Notes: generated by a model not told the origin, from the letters alone. A stretch of 7,143 nt of DNA from an uncultured Clostridia bacterium (GCA_947629605.1 CANREK010000067.1:1-7143), one strand, 5' to 3'. Positions 1 to 5,533 are shown, counted from the first letter of the stretch. Program-made: numbers and translations.

Positions 1-176
1 AATTCGTCGACCCCGGGCTGTTTGCCGCTGTCCATGAATTTGCCGTGCAAGTCGTTGACGGCATAGAAGGAAAGTTCCGCCACGCCGTCATGCTTGATCC
101 CGTCGCAGGCGGCAAAACTCATGCATGACGCCGCGAGCAGGGAGAAAACAACCAACGTTGAGATTATTTTTTTCAT
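1..176 (-). CDS. 5'-nucleotidase-like exported lipoprotein, N-terminal part (runs off window)
   Basis: Only the first 58 codons are in the window; the gene continues past the left edge. The product starts MKKIISTLVV, a positively charged end followed by a hydrophobic stretch (about residues 4-17), which is a signal peptide. Cysteines at 18 (AASC) and 24 (FAAC) could each be a lipobox cysteine; the second looks more usual for Clostridia, so the protein is probably a lipoprotein on the outer face of the membrane. After the signal comes NDLHGKF (residues 41-47), which matches the first metal-binding motif (Asp-x-His) of the UshA/YfkN-type calcineurin-like 5'-nucleotidases, where it follows a beta strand as it does here (LSFYAV). 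The gene begins 37 bases after cdd, so it is probably the last visible member of the deo operon, where removing phosphate from external nucleotides would feed nucleosides to the other enzymes. The ribosome site is poor: AAAGG lies nearly against the ATG and GGAGA 13 bases off. The catalytic remainder is not visible, so substrate is inferred. Confidence 0.72.
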   Translation of the reverse strand, partial: MKKIISTLVVFSLLAASCMSFAACDGIKHDGVAELSFYAVNDLHGKFMDSGKQPGVDE

Positions 177-213
177 ACCTTTGAAATGGTCTCCGTATCT
201 GAAAGGTGCGGGA

Positions 214-615
214 TCAGAGGTCTTTCGGCCCAAAGGAGAGCGGAAGCAACGATTCCAGCGTATAAGTTGCAAATTTTTGAGGATTGCCGAGGAGGATCTT
301 GAAGTCTTTTTCGCAGAATTCCGAGATCACCTGACGGCAGATGCCACAGGGAGCGCAGAAGTCGCTCGTTTCTCCCTCTCTGCCGCCGACGAGCGCGAGC
401 ATGACGAATTCCCGCTCCCCCTCGCTGACGGCCTTGAAAAATGCCGTGCGTTCGGCACAGATGCCCGCGGGATAGGCGGCGTTCTCGATATTGCAGCCGA
501 GATACACCTTGCCGCTCTTTGCGAGCAGCGCCGCGCCGACGCGGAAGTGCGAATAGGGCGAATAGGAATTTTCCCGCGCCTTTTGCGCAAGGTCCATGAG
601 TTCTCGCTCCGTCAT
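214..615 (-). CDS. cdd: cytidine deaminase
   Basis: Zinc-dependent hydrolytic deamination of cytidine and deoxycytidine to uridine and deoxyuridine in the cytoplasm, part of pyrimidine salvage. The 133-residue length is normal for the homotetrameric bacterial enzyme. Visible signatures are FRVGAAL (24-30), the substrate-binding NIENAAYPAG (42-51), CAERTAFFKA with zinc ligand C53 and proton-shuttle E55, and PCGICRQ with zinc ligands C90 and C93. All three cysteine ligands of the small tetrameric type are present. The start codon overlaps the deoB stop as ATGA, implying translational coupling; a GAGGTG-like ribosome site lies inside the end of deoB. It is the fourth gene of the deo operon. Nothing is missing or unusual. 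Confidence 0.97.
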   Translation of the reverse strand: MTERELMDLAQKARENSYSPYSHFRVGAALLAKSGKVYLGCNIENAAYPAGICAERTAFFKAVSEGEREFVMLALVGGREGETSDFCAPCGICRQVISEFCEKDFKILLGNPQKFATYTLESLLPLSFGPKDL

Positions 616-1775
616 GCCTTCACCTCATTCCAGAAGCTCGTGCCGCTCGTCGTCCCCTGTTTCACGCCGAAATAGTCGAGCACGGTGGCGGAAATGTCCG
701 AAAACGTTGGGCGGGTGCCGAGATCCACGCCCTCTTTGACATGCTTCCCATAGAGGAGCATGGGCGTGTATTCGCGGGAATGGTCGGTCGACGGGGTCGC
801 GGGGTCGCAACCGTGGTCGGCCGTGATGAGGAGCACGTCGTCCTCGCGCATGGCGGGAAGGAACTCCGTGAGGAAGTTGTCGAATTCCGTCGCCGCGGCG
901 GCATAGCCCGCGACGTCGTTGCGGTGGCCGTACTTCATGTCGAAGTCGACGAGATTGACGAAGCACAGCCCCTCAAAATCGCGGCCCTGCATCTCCTTTG
1001 TGACCTGCATGCCGTGCGTGTTCGACGTCGTGCGGTTGCTCTCCGAGACGCCCGAACCCGCGAAGATATCGTAGATCTTGCCCACGGAAATCGTTGCATA
1101 ACCTGCATTTTTCAGCAAATTGAGCATTGTATCGGCGGGCGGAAGGAGGGAAAAGTCGTGCCTGTTCGAAGTCCGCGTAAAGGGATATTCCCCCGTGAAG
1201 GGGCGGGCGATGACGCGGCCGACGCCGTGCTTGCCGACAAGCATATCCCGTGCGATCTGGCAGTATTTATAGAGCTCTTCGACGGGAACGACATCCTCGT
1301 GCGCAGCGATTTGGAATACGCTGTCCGCCGAGGTGTAGACGATGAGTGCGCCCGTTTCGACGTGCTCTTTTCCGTAGTCCTTGATGACTTCGGTGCCAGA
1401 ATAGGGCTTGTTGCAGATGACCTTGCGGCCGGTTTTCCGCTCGAACTCCTCGATGACTTCCTTGGGGAAGCCGTCGGGATAGGTGGGAAGCGGATCGGGC
1501 GAGATGATGCCCGCGATCTCCCAATGGCCGATGGTCGTATCCTTGCCCATGGATTTCTCGCGCATCCGCGCAAAACTTGCCACAGGGTGCGGAATTCCGC
1601 CGCCGACGCCCTCGATGTTGAAGAGCCCGAGGCGGGTCAGATTGGGACAGTTGAAATTGGGGTGATTGCGGATCGCGCCGAGGGTATTGCTGCCTTCGTC
1701 ATGCCACAGGTAGGCGTCGGGTTCCTCCCCCACGCCGAAGCTGTCGAGCACGATCAGGAAAAATCTCTTTGCCAT
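612..1775 (-). CDS. deoB: phosphopentomutase
   Basis: Interconverts ribose 1-phosphate or deoxyribose 1-phosphate with the 5-phosphate, linking nucleoside phosphorolysis (DeoD) to sugar breakdown (DeoC). The 387 residues match the family length. It is an alkaline-phosphatase-superfamily enzyme using two manganese ions. Metal ligands can be placed by comparison with the Bacillus cereus enzyme: D11 (VLDSFGVG), D279 and H284 (VDFDMKYGHR), D320-H321 (TADHGCDP) and H332 (STDHSREYTP). The phosphorylated threonine lies in GKDTTIGHWE (T80 or T81; T80 fits best). The cap domain spans roughly residues 100-220. A clear AGGAGGAG ribosome site lies just before the ATG, partly overlapping the deoD stop 10 bases upstream. 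Its end overlaps cdd by 4 bases. Third gene of the operon. Confidence 0.97.
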   Translation of the reverse strand: MAKRFFLIVLDSFGVGEEPDAYLWHDEGSNTLGAIRNHPNFNCPNLTRLGLFNIEGVGGGIPHPVASFARMREKSMGKDTTIGHWEIAGIISPDPLPTYPDGFPKEVIEEFERKTGRKVICNKPYSGTEVIKDYGKEHVETGALIVYTSADSVFQIAAHEDVVPVEELYKYCQIARDMLVGKHGVGRVIARPFTGEYPFTRTSNRHDFSLLPPADTMLNLLKNAGYATISVGKIYDIFAGSGVSESNRTTSNTHGMQVTKEMQGRDFEGLCFVNLVDFDMKYGHRNDVAGYAAAATEFDNFLTEFLPAMREDDVLLITADHGCDPATPSTDHSREYTPMLLYGKHVKEGVDLGTRPTFSDISATVLDYFGVKQGTTSGTSFWNEVKA

Positions 1776-1785
1776 ACTCTCCTCC

Positions 1786-2505
1786 TCAGGCGATTTCGAG
1801 GGCGATCTTCATCATGGCCGTAAAGCTGTTCTGACGCTCCTCGGCGGTCGTGTTCTCCTCGGGATAGAGGAAGCTGTCGCTGACGGTGCAGATGCACAGC
1901 GCCTTTTTGCCGGCGCGTGCCGCATTGCAGTAGAGGGCGGCAGACTCCATTTCGACGCCGAGGACCCCCATCTTTGCCCACTGCATGCCGCTGTTGGCGT
2001 CATCGTAGAACATGTCGGAGGAGAAGATATTCCCGACTTTATAGTTGACGCCCTCCTTTTCGCACGCGCGTGCCGCCCTTTGCAGAAGGTCGAAGTCGGC
2101 GATCGGGCAGAAGGTGCCGGGAAGGTTGTATTGGTTGGCATAGCTGCCGTTGGTGCATGCGCCCTGCGCGAGGATGATGTCTCTCACATGCAGGTCCTTG
2201 TGGAAGGAGCCGCAGGAGCCGATGCGGATGATGTTTTCCACGCCGTAGAAGTTGAAGAGTTCGTAGGAATAGATGCCGATCGAGGGCTGCCCCATGCCCG
2301 ACGCCATGACGGACACGCGCTTGCCCTTATACGTTCCCGTAAAGCCGTTGACGCCGCGCACATTGTTGACGAGAACGGGGTTTTCGAGGAAGTTTTCGGC
2401 GATGAATTTGGCACGCAGCGGATCGCCGGGCATCAGAACGGTTTCGGCGAAGTCGCCGTATTTTGCGTTGATGTGAGGGGTGGGAACGTTCTTATGTTCG
2501 CTCAT
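1786..2505 (-). CDS. deoD: purine nucleoside phosphorylase, DeoD (hexameric) type
   Basis: Reversible phosphorolysis of purine (deoxy)nucleosides to the free base and (deoxy)ribose 1-phosphate, which DeoB then isomerises. The 239 residues are the normal length for the hexameric bacterial type, which accepts 6-amino and 6-oxo purines. Recognisable parts are TPHINA (H11), the phosphate-binding MPGDPLRAK (G27, R31), NNVRG (R50), IRIGSCGS (R94, S97), the ribose-binding VEMESAALY (E187) and CTVSD with base-protonating D210, followed by R224 in AEERQ. Compared with the E. coli enzyme there is one extra residue between that Asp and Arg. The start overlaps the deoC stop as ATGA, and AAGGAGG lies about 9 bases upstream inside the end of deoC, so translation is probably coupled. 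Second gene of the operon. Confidence 0.97.
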   Translation of the reverse strand: MSEHKNVPTPHINAKYGDFAETVLMPGDPLRAKFIAENFLENPVLVNNVRGVNGFTGTYKGKRVSVMASGMGQPSIGIYSYELFNFYGVENIIRIGSCGSFHKDLHVRDIILAQGACTNGSYANQYNLPGTFCPIADFDLLQRAARACEKEGVNYKVGNIFSSDMFYDDANSGMQWAKMGVLGVEMESAALYCNAARAGKKALCICTVSDSFLYPEENTTAEERQNSFTAMMKIALEIA

Positions 2506-3161
2506 AATAAGTGCTCCTCCTTAATGATTTTGACGATCCTCGAAGTGCCGAGCCTGCTTGCGCCGAGCGAGACGAAGTCCTCGGCATCCCGAATGGAGGA
2601 AATTCCCCCCGCCGCCTTGATCTTGACATCTTTGCCGACGTACTTTTTGAAGAGGGCGACATCTTCCTTCGTCGCGCCCGCCTTGGAAAAGCCGGTGGAG
2701 GTCTTGATGAAGTCGGCCTTGGCGCTCGTCACGATCCTGCACATCTCGATCTTTTCCTCCTCGGTGAGAAGGCAGGTTTCGATGATGACCTTTAAGACCC
2801 TGCCGTCGCAGGCGGCCTTGATGGCCTTGATCTCGTCCTCGATCTTTTCGTACCGCTTGGCTTTGAGGTCGCCGATGTTGATGACCATGTCGATCTCGTC
2901 GGCCCCTTCTTTGACGGCCTCGGCGGTTTCAAACACCTTGACGGCCTTGGTGTTGTAGCCGTTCGGAAAGCCGATGACCGTGCAGATCGCGATCTTGCCG
3001 CCCGCATACTTCTTTGCGTCCGCCACATAGCAGGGCGGAATGCAGACGGAAGCCGTTCCGTACTTGATCCCGTCGTCGATGAGGAGCTTGATGTCCTCCC
3101 ACGTTGCGGTGACGCCGAGCTGCGTGTGATCGCATTTGCTTGCAATTTCCCGAATGTCCAT
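2502..3161 (-). CDS. deoC: deoxyribose-phosphate aldolase
   Basis: Splits 2-deoxyribose 5-phosphate to acetaldehyde and glyceraldehyde 3-phosphate, the last step of deoxynucleoside catabolism. It is a class I aldolase with a TIM-barrel fold; the 219 residues match the short bacterial type. The Schiff-base lysine is K153 in FIKTSTGF, the activating lysine is K182 in KIKAAGGISS, and the partner aspartate is D91 in EIDMVIN. DHTQLG near the N-terminus (11-16) is the usual family start, close to DHTLL in other members. AAGGGAG lies 10 bases before the ATG. It is the first gene of the operon and has a consensus promoter 34 bases upstream of its start. The order deoC-deoD-deoB-cdd, with no pyrimidine phosphorylase gene in view, means pyrimidine nucleosides would need an enzyme encoded elsewhere. 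Confidence 0.97.
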   Translation of the reverse strand: MDIREIASKCDHTQLGVTATWEDIKLLIDDGIKYGTASVCIPPCYVADAKKYAGGKIAICTVIGFPNGYNTKAVKVFETAEAVKEGADEIDMVINIGDLKAKRYEKIEDEIKAIKAACDGRVLKVIIETCLLTEEEKIEMCRIVTSAKADFIKTSTGFSKAGATKEDVALFKKYVGKDVKIKAAGGISSIRDAEDFVSLGASRLGTSRIVKIIKEEHLL

Positions 3162-3201
3162 TGTTGCTAAACTCCCTTAATTGATAATAAAGATAAACCC
3201 T

Positions 3202-3230
3202 ATTATATGCCGTCGGGAAGGTTTTGTCAA
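3202..3230 (-). promoter_or_regulatory. sigma-A promoter of the deoC operon
   Basis: On the minus strand TTGACA (3225-3230) and TATAAT (3202-3207) are both perfect consensus boxes separated by exactly 17 bp. The expected transcript start is about 3195, giving a 34-base leader that holds the deoC ribosome site. The DNA just upstream of the -35 box is rich in A runs, like an UP element. A promoter this close to consensus in front of catabolic genes would be expected to need a repressor; an inverted repeat covers its -35 box. Confidence 0.9.
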
Positions 3231-3236
3231 TACCTT
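3218..3236 (-). promoter_or_regulatory. possible operator: inverted repeat over the deoC -35 box
   Basis: AAGGT-N9-ACCTT is a perfect 5-bp inverted repeat whose centre is the TTGACA box. A dimeric repressor bound here would block RNA polymerase. A second, weaker AT-only inverted repeat (ATAATA at 3184-3189, TATTAT at 3201-3206) covers the -10 box and start site. Arms this short can arise by chance, and no regulator gene is in the window, so the regulator is unknown (DeoR- or CytR-type control is known for deo genes elsewhere). Confidence 0.3.
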
Positions 3237-3315
3237 TTTTTGATTTTTTCACAAAACTTGTTTTATTCAAACACCGTTTTGATCGTTAGAAAAAAGTTTC
3301 CTGCCGCATAACATG

Positions 3316-3341
3316 AAAAAAGAGCGCCAAATGCACTCTTT
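3316..3341 (-). terminator. rho-independent terminator of the 36-codon small gene
   Basis: On the minus strand AAAGAGTGC pairs with GCGCTCTTT (9 bp, one G-U pair) around the 5-base loop ATTTG, and the T run continues to six Ts. It begins 3 bases after the TAG of the small gene and lies before the deoC promoter, so it insulates the two units. Confidence 0.85.
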
Positions 3342-3344
3342 CCG

Positions 3345-3455
3345 CTATTTTGATGGATATGGATAGAAAAGGCCGACTGTATTCGACAAGAAGCCGTCTG
3401 TCGCGGCGAACTTTCGCGTCGTAAAGTTTTTGAAACTGTTCGTTTTCTCAACCAT
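3345..3455 (-). CDS. unrecognised 36-residue small protein with its own promoter and terminator
   Basis: I do not recognise this protein. The frame runs from ATG at 3455 to TAG at 3345-3347. It has AAGGA with a 7-base gap before the ATG, a good promoter whose predicted start is 22 bases upstream, and a terminator directly after the stop. That arrangement is what supports it as a gene. The product (MVEKTNSFKNF... ending YPYPSK) is basic in its first half and aromatic and proline-containing at the end. It has no membrane segment and no signal peptide. An in-frame ATG at 3479 would add 8 residues, but it lies at the predicted transcript start with no ribosome site, so I prefer 3455. A TTG-initiated frame overlapping it reads straight through the terminator and is not credible. 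Alternatively the roughly 160-base transcript is a small RNA and the frame is incidental. Confidence 0.5.
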   Translation of the reverse strand: MVEKTNSFKNFTTRKFAATDGFLSNTVGLFYPYPSK

Positions 3456-3483
3456 TGCCGTGTCCTTTTCCGTTGTCATCTGT

Positions 3484-3512
3484 ATCATATCACACTCTTG
3501 GGGAAAAGTCAA
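3484..3512 (-). promoter_or_regulatory. sigma-A promoter of the small gene
   Basis: TTGACT (3507-3512) and TATGAT (3484-3489) on the minus strand, 17 bp apart, each one mismatch from consensus. The predicted transcript start is about 3477. A6T6 and other A/T runs upstream (about 3516-3545) resemble an UP element. Confidence 0.8.
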
Positions 3513-3532
3513 TCTTTTGAAAGAAAGTCAAT
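3505..3532. repeat. 9-bp direct repeat overlapping the small-gene -35 box
   Basis: AAAGTCAAT occurs at 3505-3513 and 3524-3532, 19 bp apart, so on the coding strand ATTGACTTT appears twice. The inner copy is the -35 box; the outer copy has no -10 partner at the right distance. Two copies about two helical turns apart could be an activator or repressor site, or chance in AT-rich DNA. Confidence 0.35.
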
Positions 3533-3585
3533 GAAAAAATTTTTTGAAAAGCACGGGCAACGCTTCTGACGGGGCAATGCGGGCG

Positions 3586-4407
3586 TCAATCTTCATCAAA
3601 ACGATGCCTGACGCCGTCCCTGTCTTTGTAGGCCATGAGCGTGGAAAGACTGACGTTCTCAACGCTCTTGAAAATGTTCTGTTCGATCTCGGGATCCTCG
3701 CTTTTCAGCGCATAGATGAGCTTTTTTACCTTTTGGCGCTTGCCGCCGTCGGCGCTCGGCTGCGCCTCTTGTTCGGTGAATTTACAGGCACAGCGGAGGA
3801 ATTCGAGCCCGTTTTCATCCCGCCACGCGATGATGTCCTTTTCACGGATGAAGTACATCGGGCGGATGAGCTCCATGCCCTCGAAATGCGAACTTTTGAG
3901 TTTGGGGAGCATCGTCTGCACCTGTCCGCCGTAGAGCATGCCCATGAGAATGGTCTCGATGACGTCGTCGTAGTGGTGCCCGAGGGCGATCTTGTTGCAG
4001 CCGAGCTCCTTGGCCTTGGCATAGAGATGTCCCCTGCGCATGCGGGCGCAGAGATAGCAGGGCGATTTTTCGATGTGAAAGACGTTCTCAAAGATGTCCG
4101 TCTCGAAAATTGTGACGGGAATGTCGAGCAGGCGGGCGTTTTCCTCGATCTTTTGGCGATTGGCAGGGCTGTACCCGGGGTCCATGACGAGAAAGACGAG
4201 CTCAAACGGAAACTTGTTGTGGCGTTTGAGTTCCTGAAAGAGCTTGGCCATGAGGGCGGAGTCCTTTCCGCCGGACATGCAGACGGCGATCCTGTCGCCC
4301 GCTTTGATGAGCCCGTACTCCGCAACGGCCTTGGCAAACGGCTTGAACAGCCGTTTTGCGTACTGTTTCCGGAGCCCCTCTTCGATTGTTTGAGAAAATG
4401 ATTCCAT
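3586..4407 (-). CDS. TtcA-like PP-loop, iron-sulphur tRNA thiolation protein
   Basis: A 273-residue member of the TtcA/TilS PP-loop ATPase group. The ATP-pyrophosphatase loop is SGGKDS (45-50). Iron-sulphur cysteines are expected at C117 and C120 (CYLCARMRRG, close to the CxxC-x-R-x-RRG of TtcA). GHHYDDVIETILMGMLYGG (143-161) is the other conserved TtcA block, and a late cysteine pair C206/C208 (RCACKF) takes the place of the third ligand region. E. coli TtcA makes 2-thiocytidine at tRNA position 32 in the cytoplasm; the many Firmicutes relatives are mostly untested, so I give no symbol. The late motif here is CxC where E. coli has CxxC. The ATG at 4407 gives a natural N-terminus but has no recognisable ribosome site and no clear promoter; the repeat cluster begins some 30 bases upstream. 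It follows tcdA on the same strand, 276 bases apart. Only a weak hairpin follows the stop. Confidence 0.85.
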   Translation of the reverse strand: MESFSQTIEEGLRKQYAKRLFKPFAKAVAEYGLIKAGDRIAVCMSGGKDSALMAKLFQELKRHNKFPFELVFLVMDPGYSPANRQKIEENARLLDIPVTIFETDIFENVFHIEKSPCYLCARMRRGHLYAKAKELGCNKIALGHHYDDVIETILMGMLYGGQVQTMLPKLKSSHFEGMELIRPMYFIREKDIIAWRDENGLEFLRCACKFTEQEAQPSADGGKRQKVKKLIYALKSEDPEIEQNIFKSVENVSLSTLMAYKDRDGVRHRFDED

Positions 4408-4439
4408 GATGTGTAGAATTAAATTCGCCGCCGCACTTG

Positions 4440-4470
4440 CCCCCTCCTAAGGAGGGGGGTAGGGGGGTGG
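4440..4470. repeat. GC-rich perfect palindrome followed by G runs
   Basis: CCCCCTCCT (4440-4448) and AGGAGGGGG (4450-4458) form a perfect 9-bp inverted repeat around one base. It is followed by runs of six and three G (to 4470). Similar CCCCTCCT/AGGAGGGG intergenic elements are common in gut Clostridia. The G runs on the plus strand could fold as a quadruplex. It lies 33 bases before the TtcA-like start codon. Confidence 0.6.
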
Positions 4471-4493
4471 GCAACATGTTCCCTTAGCGCCCC

Positions 4494-4636
4494 GCGTCAT
4501 TCTGAGCGTCGCGGGTTGTACGAAGTCCGATGACTTGACCCGAAGAATCTCGCGGGGCGGTTGATATACTGTGCGGCGAGATGCTTCGGACTTACTCTCG
4601 CAGACTGCGTTTGTGCTCTCGGGCTCAGCATGACGC
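4494..4636. repeat. 143-bp imperfect palindromic intergenic repeat (MITE-like)
   Basis: The outer arms GCGTCATTCTGAGC (4494-4507) and GCTCAGCATGACGC (4623-4636) are complementary at 13 of 14 positions. Inner arms CCGAAGAATCTCGC (4540-4553) and GCGAGATGCTTCGG (4576-4589) also match at 13 of 14. AGTCCGA (4524-4530) can further pair near TCGGACT. The ends resemble the CATTCTGAGC...GAAGAATCTC repeats scattered between genes in many bacterial genomes. There is no coding capacity of its own, so it would be a non-autonomous element or a structured RNA. Confidence 0.7.
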
Positions 4637-4664
4637 CGCACAGCTGTCACAATCATCCCGCCAC

Positions 4665-4700
4665 AATTTTTCATTTTTCATTTTTAATTTTTAATTTTTT
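4665..4700. repeat. AT-rich 7-bp tandem array covering the end of tcdA
   Basis: Five tandem copies of AATTTTT or CATTTTT (4665, 4672, 4679, 4686, 4693) with one extra T. The array is flanked by the direct repeat CCACAAT at 4661-4667 and 4701-4707. The last four or five codons and the stop of tcdA lie inside it, so the protein's C-terminal residues come from the repeat. Between it and the palindromic repeat (4637-4660) I see nothing. Confidence 0.75.
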
Positions 4701-5400
4701 CCACAATATCCTTCACAACCTCGCCTGCGAGGATGAGGCCGACGACGGGCGGGACAAAGGCGACGCTCCCCGGCGTCTCCCGCTTGCAGCTCTCCTCCTC
4801 GGAGGGCAGCGGGCGGATGGGCTCCTCCCTCGAATAGACGACCTTCACATGCTCGATGCCGCATTTTTTGAGCTCCCGCCGCATCGTCCGCGCGAGCGGA
4901 CAGACGGAAGTTTCGGCAAGATCTGCGACCTCGAATTTGGTCGGATCGAGCTTATTTCCCGCACCCATTGCGCAAATTATGGGCGTAGAGCACGCCTTGG
5001 CACGCTTGACGAGCGCGATCTTCCCCGCCACCGTGTCAATGGCGTCGATGACGTAATCGTAGGCGGAAAAGTCAAACGCCCCCTCCGTCTCGGGCAGGTA
5101 AAACATCTTATAAGTGCGAACAACGCAGTCGGGATTGATGTCTGCGATGCGCTCGGCGGCGACGTCGACTTTGTATCTCCCGACCGTGCTGTCCATAGCG
5201 ATGATCTGGCGGTTGATGTTGGTGAGTGAGACGGTGTCGTGATCGACGAGGTCGATCTGCCCCACGCCCGAGCGGGCGAGCGCTTCCACGGCATATCCAC
5301 CCACGCCGCCGACCCCGAACACGATGACGCGGCTCTTTTTCAGTTTTTCCATGCCCTCTCTGCCGAGGAGAAGTTCTGTTCTTGAAAATCGATCGGTCAT
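4684..5400 (-). CDS. tcdA: tRNA threonylcarbamoyladenosine dehydratase (TcdA, ThiF/E1-like)
   Basis: ATP-dependent conversion of t6A at tRNA position 37 to its cyclic form ct6A, in the cytoplasm. The 238 residues suit the Firmicutes form, which lacks the longer C-terminal tail of the E. coli protein. It begins MTDRFSRTELLLG, the usual family N-terminus. The nucleotide-binding loop is GVGGVGGYAVE (29-39), the acidic residue D53 is in LVDHDTVSLTNINRQI (N61, N63 and R64 included), YDYVIDAIDT (114-123) is the next conserved strand, and GAGNKLDP (146-153) and TSVCPLAR (164-171, C167) follow. The frame is open 35 codons further upstream, but those codons cross the promoter and are low quality, so I chose 5400. 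The promoter predicts a transcript starting at that very base, so the mRNA is probably leaderless. The last residues are encoded by a tandem repeat. A TcdA-type E1-like enzyme of other function is possible but less likely. Confidence 0.93.
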   Translation of the reverse strand: MTDRFSRTELLLGREGMEKLKKSRVIVFGVGGVGGYAVEALARSGVGQIDLVDHDTVSLTNINRQIIAMDSTVGRYKVDVAAERIADINPDCVVRTYKMFYLPETEGAFDFSAYDYVIDAIDTVAGKIALVKRAKACSTPIICAMGAGNKLDPTKFEVADLAETSVCPLARTMRRELKKCGIEHVKVVYSREEPIRPLPSEEESCKRETPGSVAFVPPVVGLILAGEVVKDIVEKIKN

Positions 5401-5406
5401 GCTTCC

Positions 5407-5435
5407 ATTATATTTTCTTTTGCCGCAGAAGTCAA
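5407..5435 (-). promoter_or_regulatory. sigma-A promoter of tcdA
   Basis: TTGACT (5430-5435) and TATAAT (5407-5412) on the minus strand, 17 bp apart. Counting from the -10 box, the first transcribed base is 5400, the A of the tcdA ATG, within a base or two. That leaves no room for a ribosome binding site. Confidence 0.85.
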
Positions 5436-5458
5436 CCGTTTGCGCCCGCTTGGGCCGT

Positions 5459-5480
5459 GGCGAATACGGTCGCCTTTTTT
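5459..5480 (+). terminator. possible plus-strand terminator with no gene upstream
   Basis: GGCGA (5459-5463) pairs with TCGCC (5470-5474) around a 6-base loop, followed by six Ts on the plus strand. The stem is short and no plus-strand gene precedes it. It could stop antisense transcription entering from tcdA, or be chance. The rest of 5436-5503 holds nothing I can support. Confidence 0.3.
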
Positions 5481-5503
5481 CTGTCCTTCCATTCCGACGG
5501 CAC

Positions 5504-5533
5504 AAAAAAGGGTCCTTCCGAGCGAAAGACCCT
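5504..5533 (-). terminator. rho-independent terminator of the TIR-methyltransferase gene
   Basis: On the minus strand AGGGTCTTTC pairs with GAAGGACCCT (10 bp, one G-U pair) around a 5-base loop, followed by a run of Ts (six As at 5504-5509 on the plus strand). It begins 17 bases after the stop codon, so the gene ends its transcript here and is separated from tcdA. Confidence 0.92.

Noticed and set aside
1..18. Left edge reads like a polylinker: AATTC, GTCGAC, CCCGGG in a row.
   Set aside because: The minus-strand frame of the nucleotidase-like protein continues through it with a sensible sequence (QPGVDE), so it is probably genuine and the resemblance is chance, though a library junction cannot be fully excluded.
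741..1823. Long plus-strand frames opposite deoB, and similar ones opposite tcdA, the TtcA-like gene and the TIR gene.
   Set aside because: They are mirror frames produced by GC-biased codon use of well-identified minus-strand genes, and have no family features or ribosome sites.
3263..3451. 62-residue TTG-started frame on the minus strand.
   Set aside because: It reads through the small-gene terminator and lies out of frame with the ATG that has a proper ribosome site.
3541..3585. Terminator after the TtcA-like gene (AAGC/GCTT with TTTTC).
   Set aside because: Only a 4-bp stem with an interrupted T run; too weak to list.
4408..4707. CRISPR array in the repeat-rich stretch.
   Set aside because: There are no equal-length direct repeats with spacers; the repeats are palindromes and a 7-bp tandem array.
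5401..5505. 35-codon N-terminal extension of TcdA.
   Set aside because: It spans the TATAAT/TTGACT promoter, is very basic and unlike the family; MTDRF is the standard start.
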